Part shown: in pieces, positions 1-5,426 of the stretch | Position numbering within the stretch: position 1 is the first letter of the stretch | Layout of the letters: each line of letters begins with the position of its first letter | NCBI GenBank assembly: GCA_947095985.1 | Contig: CAMUPZ010000030.1 | Span: 1 to 7,482 of the forward strand | DNA length: 7,482 bases | Direction: 5' to 3' | From: an uncultured Candidatus Saccharibacteria bacterium | GTDB lineage: Bacteria; Patescibacteriota; Saccharimonadia; Saccharimonadales; Saccharimonadaceae | Notes under the pieces: model-generated | What the model was told of the DNA's origin: nothing | Database searches by the model: none | The model's input: the letters and a program-made list of their open reading frames with translations, nothing else | Translations under genes and position numbers: made by a program

Positions 1-204
1 CTTCGTAAAATACCGACCGCTGATTTATTAGATGATCGCCCTGCTCAACCTGATGAAGTAGAACTAGGCCTAACATATGACGATATTGATGATTATCTCG
101 AGGGCAAAGAAGTTGACTCCAAGATTGCTAAGAAGATAGAAGAACGCTACGATAAGACTCAACATAAACGAAACCTACCGATAGCATATAGGAGTAGTCA
201 GTAA
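1..204 (+). CDS. nadE: NH3-dependent NAD+ synthetase, C-terminal part (5' truncated by window edge)
   Basis: The frame is open from base 1 and gives 67 residues ending in TAA at 202-204; the start lies outside the window. NadE makes NAD from nicotinic acid adenine dinucleotide, ATP and ammonia in the cytoplasm, the last step of NAD synthesis. Recognition rests on the family's C-terminal blocks: PTADLL at residues 5-10, an acidic stretch leading into ELGLTYDDIDDYLEGK at about 21-36, and TQHKRNLP near residues 53-60, which matches the conserved T-x-H-K-R-x-x-P end of bacterial NadE. About 200 residues are missing compared with the usual 245-275. It sits 43 nt upstream of nrtR on the same strand, fitting an NAD locus. 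There is no hairpin-T terminator after the stop, so read-through into nrtR is possible. Confidence 0.9.
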   Translation, partial: LRKIPTADLLDDRPAQPDEVELGLTYDDIDDYLEGKEVDSKIAKKIEERYDKTQHKRNLPIAYRSSQ

Positions 205-211
205 ATCTGCC

Positions 212-248
212 TTGGCAAACTAGCTACTGCAGGGTACTATATATTGTA
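212..248 (+). promoter_or_regulatory. Candidate nrtR promoter with overlapping near-palindrome; possibly leaderless
   Basis: TTGGCA (212-217, 5/6 to the -35 consensus) is followed after 17 nt by TACTAT (235-240, 4/6 to the -10 consensus); TATATT at 240-245 is an alternative -10. Transcription would then begin at about 247-250, on or next to the nrtR ATG at 248, implying a leaderless or nearly leaderless mRNA. A 14-bp near-palindrome (TACTATATATTGTA, 235-248, 6 of 7 pairs) covers the -10 and start site. Its core ACTATATA (236-243) recurs at 1008-1015 in front of pncA, so autoregulation by NrtR is plausible. The region is AT-rich, so chance is a real alternative. Confidence 0.4.
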
Positions 249-925
249 TGAAATACACGAAACCATACGTTCCACCGACGCTAACCGTTGACGCCGTGAT
301 ATTCCAAATTAGTAACGGTGCGCTAGAAGTCCTGCTCCTAAAGCGCCCCAACGAGCCGTTCAAGGGTGAATGGGCGCTACCCGGCGGATACAACGCCAAG
401 GGCGAGACGACGACAGCCGCACTGAGACGTATCGTTGCCCAAAAAACGGGCGTGGATGTTAAGAATGACTTGAGCTACATTGAGCAGCTCTACACCTTTG
501 ACACGGTCGACCGTGACCCACGAGGACATGCTGTATCGGTGACATACCTCGGGTGTGGGCGTACTATCCCGCTTGATGATACGAAGTCACACGCGACATT
601 TTTTGATATGCGCAATCTACCACCACTGGCTTATGATCACGCCAGCATTATTGAATACGCCAGAGAGCGGCTAATCGCCAAGCTAACATATACGAATGCT
701 GTGTCGGCATTTCTGGAGCGGCGTTTTACCCTGACCCAACTACAGACCGCCTACGAAATTATCTTTGATCGTGAATTTGATAAGCGTAATTTTCGCAAAA
801 AATTACTCAGCCTCAACCTCATTCATGAAACCAACGAGTTATGGCGTGACGGCGCACATCGTCCAGCAAAACTATACGAGTTTAATTCCCAAAATCTTGA
901 GACATTATCACGAAGTTTCGACTAG
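248..925 (+). CDS. nrtR: NrtR-family transcriptional regulator of NAD metabolism (degenerate Nudix domain plus winged helix)
   Basis: This 225-residue protein has the NrtR architecture: an N-terminal Nudix-fold domain (about 8-140) and a C-terminal winged-helix DNA-binding domain (about 145-213). The start motif Y-x-x-P-x-L-T-V-D-A-V-I-F and the C-terminal RNFRKKLL (180-187) plus GAHRPAKLY (202-210) are typical of the family. The Nudix box begins at G47 and keeps E53, R61 and G68, but the three catalytic glutamates of the REUxEE core are replaced by I62, Q65 and K66. The domain is therefore probably a ligand sensor rather than an enzyme. Characterised NrtR proteins are mostly repressors of NAD genes released by ADP-ribose. 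Its position between nadE and pncA-pncB supports that role. ATG at 248 fits the family N-terminus; only a weak AGGG lies upstream (231-234, 13 nt away). Confidence 0.9.
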   Translation: MKYTKPYVPPTLTVDAVIFQISNGALEVLLLKRPNEPFKGEWALPGGYNAKGETTTAALRRIVAQKTGVDVKNDLSYIEQLYTFDTVDRDPRGHAVSVTYLGCGRTIPLDDTKSHATFFDMRNLPPLAYDHASIIEYARERLIAKLTYTNAVSAFLERRFTLTQLQTAYEIIFDREFDKRNFRKKLLSLNLIHETNELWRDGAHRPAKLYEFNSQNLETLSRSFD

Positions 926-970
926 TGAATAGTAGCCAGGTAGAGTAGGTTAATAATTTCATAGTATTTT

Positions 971-1017
971 ACTAATTAGTGTTGACTACACAATAACTAG
1001 TTGTTAGACTATATAGT
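971..1017 (+). promoter_or_regulatory. Cluster of three palindromes, candidate NrtR operator region
   Basis: Three inverted repeats lie close together in the gap between nrtR and pncA. ACTAATTAGT (971-980) is perfect, CAATAACT/AGTTGTTA (991-1006) pairs at 6 of 8 positions around a perfect AACTAGTT core, and ACTATATAGT (1008-1017) is perfect. The first lies just upstream of the predicted -35, the second fills the spacer, and the third overlaps the -10 end and start site, all suitable positions for repression. The ACTATATA core of the third is shared with the site before nrtR. I cannot recall the exact NrtR consensus for this lineage, so assignment to NrtR is inference from context. Confidence 0.45.
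982..1010 (+). promoter_or_regulatory. Predicted sigma-70-type promoter of the pncA-pncB-Nudix/kinase operon
   Basis: TTGACT (982-987, 5/6 to consensus) and TAGACT (1005-1010, 4/6) are separated by the optimal 17 nt. Transcription would start near 1017, giving a leader of roughly 38 nt before the ATG at 1055. TATAGT at 1012-1017 is a better -10 on its own but has no -35 at a suitable distance. No other promoter-like pair in the 926-1054 gap is as good. Confidence 0.5.
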
Positions 1018-1040
1018 AAGTGTAATTTATACATTAATTA

Positions 1041-1047
1041 AAGGAGG
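1041..1047 (+). promoter_or_regulatory. Strong Shine-Dalgarno of pncA, pointing to ATG at 1055
   Basis: AAGGAGG lies 7 nt before ATG 1055-1057, the strongest ribosome binding site on this strand. It fixes the intended pncA start at 1055 even though that ATG is followed by AAA ACT TAG. No comparable site precedes the GTG at 1099, the first usable start in the main pncA frame. Confidence 0.85.
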
Positions 1048-1054
1048 ACATCTT

Positions 1055-1692
1055 ATGAAAACTTAGAACAAAGCCGACCCGTACTCATAGAGATTGACGT
1101 GCAAAATGACTTTATTACCGGCAGCCTAGCAGTCAGAGAGGGCGAGCAGGTCGTTGCCCCGCTCAACACCATCGCCGAGACCGTGCGACACCATGGCGGA
1201 CAGGTCGTTTTTACCCGTGACTGGCACCCCGGTGAAACACCACATTTTGTTAATTTTGGTGGCCAGTGGCCAGTCCACTGCGTGGCTGGCACTACCGGCG
1301 CTAGCTTTCACGATAAGCTCAACGTGCAGCCTGGTGACACTATTATCGACAAAGGCGTGGGCCAGACTGACGGGTACTCTGGCTGGGAGGGTCAGAGCGA
1401 CACAGGCGAGAAGCTGGAGACTATTATCACGCCACGAACACCTCACGAGAGGGTTAAAGTATTTCTCGGTGGACTGGCAACTGACTTTTGTGTGAAGGCA
1501 ACTGCGATGGATATTGCCAACAACTTCCGAGATGATGCGCGAGTTTCCATCTATCTACTGCGAGAGGCTGTTCGCGCCGTCGGTCTCACGCCAAACGCCG
1601 AAGAAGAGACCTTAGCCGCCATGAAAGAGGCTCGCATTCTGGCGGTTTCAATCAATGAAGCTAAAACGATGATCGAAAGGAGTGCTCAATGA
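1055..1692 (+). CDS. pncA: Nicotinamidase (isochorismatase-like fold) with an apparent 1-nt frameshift at its 5' end
   Basis: PncA hydrolyses nicotinamide to nicotinate and ammonia. An uninterrupted frame runs 1099-1692 from a GTG (197 residues), but the family N-terminus continues upstream in that frame (R-P-V-L-I-E-I-D-V-Q-N-D-F from 1075). No ATG, GTG, TTG or CTG occurs between the TAA at 1039 and 1099. The strong ribosome binding site serves ATG 1055, which is out of frame and stops at TAG 1064-1066. Adding one base in the A or T run at 1058-1064 restores a 212-residue protein of normal length. In that numbering the catalytic triad is D15, K100 and C146 (GLATDFC), and the metal ligands are D56, H58, H64 and H75 (DWH, WPVHC). 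A GTG start would lose D15. Everything downstream looks intact, so a very recent mutation, a sequencing error or recoding are all possible. Its stop overlaps the pncB start (ATGA). Confidence 0.9.
1676..1682 (+). promoter_or_regulatory. Shine-Dalgarno of pncB inside the end of pncA
   Basis: AAAGGAG lies 6 nt before the pncB ATG at 1689, within the last codons of pncA. Together with the ATGA overlap it supports the pncB start and coupled translation of the two genes. Confidence 0.75.
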
Positions 1693-2927
1693 ACCGTGAA
1701 CCGAAATTATCACAAGGACTAGATTATTATAAAGCGACCATGGGCCAGCTAGAATATGACAAGCATCCTGACACCGAGGTCACCTTTACCTTGAAGAATC
1801 GTGCCCCTACCCTGCTATCAGAATTTGTGAGCGCGGAAGAGTTACGCGCCCAGCTCAGTAACGTAGCAACCGGTTGGCAACCTGATGAGATCGCCTATCT
1901 CGCCAGCCTACAAAATCAAGACGACACAGCACAATTCACGCCAGAATACCTCGACTTTTTACGTGACAATCCCCTACCGCCTGTTAACATTGGTTATGAT
2001 GAGCGCGGCGATTTAGCGGTTAGTGTTACGGGCAAATGGCCGCTAGTCACATTCTGGGAAACGGTGATTATGAGCGAAATAAACGAATTATATTTCCAGA
2101 ATAAACTTGCCCGCGAAGGTGGCTCGCTACAAGAACTATATGCCGAAGGAGATCGCCGATTAAGTGAAAAAATTGCACTATTAAAGGATCGCCCAGATAT
2201 TAAATTCTCTGACTTCGGCACTCGACGACGGTTTAGCTACGACTGGCAGAAACACGTCATCGAGCGTGTTGCCAGTGAACTGCCTGACAATTTTGTTGGC
2301 ACTTCAAATATTTATTTGGCGCATGAGCTTGGCCTGCGGCCAATTGGTACATTTGCACATGAATTACCGATGGTTTACGCGGCACTGGCCGACAAGGCTG
2401 GTGACAACCCATTAAATGGCCACCATCAGGTACTCCAGGATTGGGAGCAGCTGTACGGCGAAGATTTATCAACCGCCCTAACTGATACATTTACAACTGA
2501 GTTCTTTTTCGCCGACTTCACGCCGGAGCAAATGGCTTCGTGGCAGGCTCTACGTCATGACTCTGGTGATCCGATGGAATTTGGCGATCGAGTGATCGAC
2601 GTTTACGAGCAGCATGGCATTGATCCGCGAGAAAAGACAATTGTCTTTAGTGACGGGCTGGACGTCGAAACAATTATCAAACTGGCTGATTATTTCAAGG
2701 ATCGTATCAAGGTAACATTCGGCTGGGGCACTACACTGACAAATGACCTGGGAGTTAAGGCGAATAATTTCGTCATGAAAGCCACGGCAGTTGACGGTGT
2801 GCCGACAGTTAAACTGAGTGATGTTGAAGGTAAGCACACAGGCCCAGATGATAAAATTGAAGAATATAAAGGACACGTGAAGACAGCAATTGGACGCCAG
2901 GCAGTAAGTCAATTAATCGCTGTATGA
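1689..2927 (+). CDS. pncB: Nicotinate phosphoribosyltransferase
   Basis: PncB joins nicotinate to PRPP, with ATP hydrolysis, to give nicotinate mononucleotide; this is the committed step of the Preiss-Handler salvage route and uses the product of PncA directly. The 412-residue protein has full length for the E. coli-type family (about 400). Recognisable blocks are the N-terminal LDYYKATMGQ (11-20), GKWPLVTFWETVI (115-127), FSDFGTRRRFS (173-183), the FVGTSNIYLAHELGL region (202-216), PIGTFAHELPM with H224 at the position of the autophosphorylated histidine, RHDSGDP (289-295), and FGWGTTLTND (344-353) in the phosphate-binding end. Its ATG overlaps the pncA TGA by 4 nt and its own TGA overlaps the next ATG by 4 nt. 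The reading frame is intact and the start is supported by a good ribosome binding site. Confidence 0.95.
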   Translation: MNREPKLSQGLDYYKATMGQLEYDKHPDTEVTFTLKNRAPTLLSEFVSAEELRAQLSNVATGWQPDEIAYLASLQNQDDTAQFTPEYLDFLRDNPLPPVNIGYDERGDLAVSVTGKWPLVTFWETVIMSEINELYFQNKLAREGGSLQELYAEGDRRLSEKIALLKDRPDIKFSDFGTRRRFSYDWQKHVIERVASELPDNFVGTSNIYLAHELGLRPIGTFAHELPMVYAALADKAGDNPLNGHHQVLQDWEQLYGEDLSTALTDTFTTEFFFADFTPEQMASWQALRHDSGDPMEFGDRVIDVYEQHGIDPREKTIVFSDGLDVETIIKLADYFKDRIKVTFGWGTTLTNDLGVKANNFVMKATAVDGVPTVKLSDVEGKHTGPDDKIEEYKGHVKTAIGRQAVSQLIAV

Positions 2928-4267
2928 GTGAAATAATATCAACCACGGAACAGAAATTGTGGTACGATGGACCAAATTATACTGCAGATAGCATAGTCAT
3001 CAGTCCAGGATTGCGACAGGTTCTCTTAATACGGCGAGAAACTGGCGAATGGGCATTGCCTGGAGGATTTATTGACCAGGGGGAAGATCCACTGGCAGCG
3101 GCCATTCGCGAAACTAGAGAAGAAACTGGTGTCACAATTAGCGACGGGGCTACACTTATATTTAGAGGATTAGTTGACGACCCGCGCAATCGCCAAGAAT
3201 CATGGATTGAGACGAGCGCTTACTTATTTACCGTATCAGACACAACAAAAGCGACCGGCCACGATGATGCAATTGACGCTGGTTGGTGGCCAATTGATAA
3301 TTTGCCTAGCCTTTATGCCTCACACGACTACATCTTGACAAGGGCGCTTGATCATTTATCTTGCCAAAACCTTATTGAAATAGCCCAGTCTCCAGAAACT
3401 TACCACGATGTGAGCGGTGGTCATATGCAATATGACAAAATTATTGCTACAAGAAATGGCCAGTCAGTATTTGTCAAACAGATATCGGCTAAGTATGACG
3501 ATACATCGAGACGAAACCGATTACATCAATATCTGGAGAAAGAAGCTTTCGTCATGGCTCACTTAAGGTCTCATGGATATAGCGGAATACCCGAGCGGTC
3601 AATTCTGCATGGTAGTGATACGCTCATCATGGATGCGATGGAACCCGACGACGGATGGCAATGGCGAGCCAGGAAAGAAACGCTCAATTCATACGTAAAT
3701 TCAGCGATTGAAAAATTTAATGAGCTAGAGAGTATACCACTACCAGCTGACACTTTCGACATTGAACCGTCACGTGATAGTTTTATAAAAGAAGGTTGGC
3801 AATCAATTGATAATCAAAAAATAGATAAATTACATAAATTAGCACCAAGTTTTTTAGATAGATTAACACCCCGCAGCCAAGCAGTCGCTCAATCATTACT
3901 AAGAGACCTGGTCTCGCTACGCCAAATAGGCAGCCAGACGCCTAAAACAAACTCATTAGTTTTTTGCCACCATGATATCCGACAATCAAACATGGCTTGG
4001 CACCCTAATTACGGTACTAGGTTGGTGGATTGGAGCTGGTCTGGGCTAGGCGAATCAGGTAGTGATATTACCAGCCTGCTAATTGACCTACATAAAAGCC
4101 ACCATGATATCTCCCCTTATCAAAACATAATAAACTTAGATTATTGTCTCACGCTAATGGGGTTTTGGTTGAATCATGCGACCTGGCCACATCACGGCAA
4201 TGACACGACTAGATTCCAGCAATTCTTGTCAGCTCTCAGCGCCTACGAAATATACATAAATGGCTAA
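2924..4267 (+). CDS. Fusion of Nudix hydrolase (ADP-ribose pyrophosphatase-like) and APH/choline-kinase-like phosphotransferase
   Basis: This 447-residue protein has two enzyme domains. Residues about 13-150 form a Nudix domain with a complete catalytic box, G48 to V70, including E54, R62-E63 and E66-E67. The segments around G16-P17-N18 with A21-D22 and T40-G41-E42-W43 recall the NUDT9-type ADP-ribose pyrophosphatases, which split ADP-ribose into AMP and ribose 5-phosphate; that substrate is inference. Residues about 165-440 resemble aminoglycoside/choline kinase folds: a candidate ATP-anchoring lysine K185 (VFVKQ), acidic residues E205/E207 to pair with it, a Brenner motif H349-x-D351-x4-N356, and the metal-binding D369 in LVDW. 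Both active sites look intact. The kinase substrate cannot be read from sequence. The gene starts within the pncB stop (ATGA) and has no clear Shine-Dalgarno, so translation is probably coupled. Parts of the kinase half (about 3700-3850) are noticeably AT-rich. Domain calls are firm; the physiological role is unknown. Confidence 0.85.
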   Translation: MSEIISTTEQKLWYDGPNYTADSIVISPGLRQVLLIRRETGEWALPGGFIDQGEDPLAAAIRETREETGVTISDGATLIFRGLVDDPRNRQESWIETSAYLFTVSDTTKATGHDDAIDAGWWPIDNLPSLYASHDYILTRALDHLSCQNLIEIAQSPETYHDVSGGHMQYDKIIATRNGQSVFVKQISAKYDDTSRRNRLHQYLEKEAFVMAHLRSHGYSGIPERSILHGSDTLIMDAMEPDDGWQWRARKETLNSYVNSAIEKFNELESIPLPADTFDIEPSRDSFIKEGWQSIDNQKIDKLHKLAPSFLDRLTPRSQAVAQSLLRDLVSLRQIGSQTPKTNSLVFCHHDIRQSNMAWHPNYGTRLVDWSWSGLGESGSDITSLLIDLHKSHHDISPYQNIINLDYCLTLMGFWLNHATWPHHGNDTTRFQQFLSALSAYEIYING

Positions 4268-4899
4268 GCGTTTACCGGATCAATATTTACCGATAGAATT
4301 TCTTTTTTAGTTGGTAGATTATTACCAGCTTCAAATGTGTAAAGCAATGATTGACCAAATTGCATTTCTACATGTTCCATTTCTGACTCTGGAATTTGGT
4401 CAAGATGTTTGATTAACGCCCGAATAGAATTTCCATGTGCTACTAATAAAATATTCTCGCCCGCCTGTAGTTTCGGTAAAATTTCCCGCTCAAAATACGG
4501 AACCACTCGCGCGTAAACGTCTTTTAATGTTTCGCCACCTGGCACCGGATAATCCCAACCGCGCCTAATTTCATTGAACGCCTCTTCACCGATCTCGTCC
4601 TTCACTTGCCACTTATTTTTACCAGTCAAATCCCCATAATCACGCTCATTAAGTTCAGTTGCCCGCGTTGTCTTCAGGCTGACTATACCACACCACTCAA
4701 GTAGGGCATCCAGCGTCTGGCGCGTCCGCTTGAGCACTGATGTATAGGCCTCGTCAAACTTGATATCCTTAAGGAGTACACCCAAACGCACCGAGTCAGT
4801 CCGCCCTTTTTCTGTTAGCCCCACGTCAGTCCAGCCCGTCCACTTACCTAGTAGATTCCATTCACTCTCACCGTGTCGACAGATAACTAATAACCCCAC
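4264..4899 (-). CDS. gpmA: 2,3-bisphosphoglycerate-dependent phosphoglycerate mutase, short form
   Basis: This glycolytic enzyme interconverts 3- and 2-phosphoglycerate through a phosphohistidine. The 211-residue protein shows R8-H9-G10-E11 with the catalytic histidine H9, TSVLKRTRQT (53-62), ELNERDYG with E85 as proton donor (82-89), RRGWDYPVPGGET (112-124) and the second catalytic histidine in AHGNS (H155). It is about 40 residues shorter than E. coli GpmA, mainly because the loop after RRG is replaced by a short P-V-P-G-G-E-T link, and the C-terminal tail is trimmed. Translation starts at GTG 4899, supported by GGGAGG on the minus strand (4906-4911) 6 nt upstream. The GTG overlaps the TAG of the upstream Nudix gene by one base. 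The 3' end overlaps the convergent Nudix-kinase gene by 4 nt. A cofactor-independent or generic phosphatase function is less likely given the NERxYG block. Confidence 0.92.
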   Translation of the reverse strand: MGLLVICRHGESEWNLLGKWTGWTDVGLTEKGRTDSVRLGVLLKDIKFDEAYTSVLKRTRQTLDALLEWCGIVSLKTTRATELNERDYGDLTGKNKWQVKDEIGEEAFNEIRRGWDYPVPGGETLKDVYARVVPYFEREILPKLQAGENILLVAHGNSIRALIKHLDQIPESEMEHVEMQFGQSLLYTFEAGNNLPTKKEILSVNIDPVNA

Positions 4900-5426
4900 T
4901 ATTTTCCTCCCAGTGTCGGCGCAAAAAACTCTATTTGCTCATTTTTTACGCCATTATCATCAACTATTTTCGTATTTACGTAACCGAATTTATCAGCCGC
5001 CCAAAAACGAATTGCCCATAATAATGAACCGTCATCAGGGTCAACTTCACTCTTAGAAATAAACTCACTAGACACAATTTCTGACTCTTGCAGCTTTATT
5101 TCAGACAAGACATTATTTTCCAATTGCGTAAAAAATACGAACTGATTTGTCAAAAACTCATCTGAATGACGCGACGCGACCATGGCAAGTTGTAGATTTT
5201 CGGGATCAATTTTAATGCCCACCTCCTCCTCGACTTCACGCACTGCCGCCTCCAGCGGAGACTCTCCGGGATCAACAATTCCGCCAGGTAGCGACCAGTG
5301 ATCTTTATAGTCAGATTTGACGATTAATAATTCGCCCTGCTCGTTCTCTATTAACACCGCCGCACTAGAAAAACGCTTATCTAAACTAGCCAACCAAGTT
5401 CGCCGCTGCTCGTCAGTAAATTTCAT
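4899..5426 (-). CDS. Nudix hydrolase, substrate unknown
   Basis: This 175-residue protein has a single Nudix domain. The box is complete: G49, E55, R63-E64, E66-E67-E68 and G70 fit G-x5-E-x7-REUxEExGU. The preceding block H43-W44-S45-L46-P47-G48-G49 is typical of Nudix enzymes acting on nucleoside diphosphate derivatives. Residues 1-20 look like a short helical lead-in, and the C-terminal half (about 80-170) is a beta-rich Nudix remainder without a recognisable substrate motif. Possible roles include cleaning oxidised nucleotides, nucleotide-sugar hydrolysis, or RppH-like removal of pyrophosphate from RNA 5' ends; position behind RNase Y makes the last idea attractive but unproven. Its ATG (5424-5426) overlaps the rny TAA by one base (TAATG) and only a weak GAG precedes it, so translation is probably coupled to rny. 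The gene overlaps gpmA downstream in the same way. Confidence 0.9.
   Translation of the reverse strand: MKFTDEQRRTWLASLDKRFSSAAVLIENEQGELLIVKSDYKDHWSLPGGIVDPGESPLEAAVREVEEEVGIKIDPENLQLAMVASRHSDEFLTNQFVFFTQLENNVLSEIKLQESEIVSSEFISKSEVDPDDGSLLWAIRFWAADKFGYVNTKIVDDNGVKNEQIEFFAPTLGGK

Noticed and set aside
1055..1066. ATG AAA ACT TAG as a deliberate three-codon leader peptide controlling pncA
   Set aside because: No start codon follows that would yield a PncA with its catalytic Asp, and the frame after the TAG matches the family N-terminus, so a one-base indel is simpler.
1053..1495. Open frames on both strands overlapping pncA
   Set aside because: They overlap a gene with clear catalytic motifs, show no family features or ribosome binding sites, and are explained as out-of-frame readings of pncA.
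4308..4336. Inverted repeat TGGTA/TACCA near the gpmA 3' end as a terminator
   Set aside because: The stem is only 5 bp, lies inside gpmA coding sequence, and is followed by no T-run on either strand.
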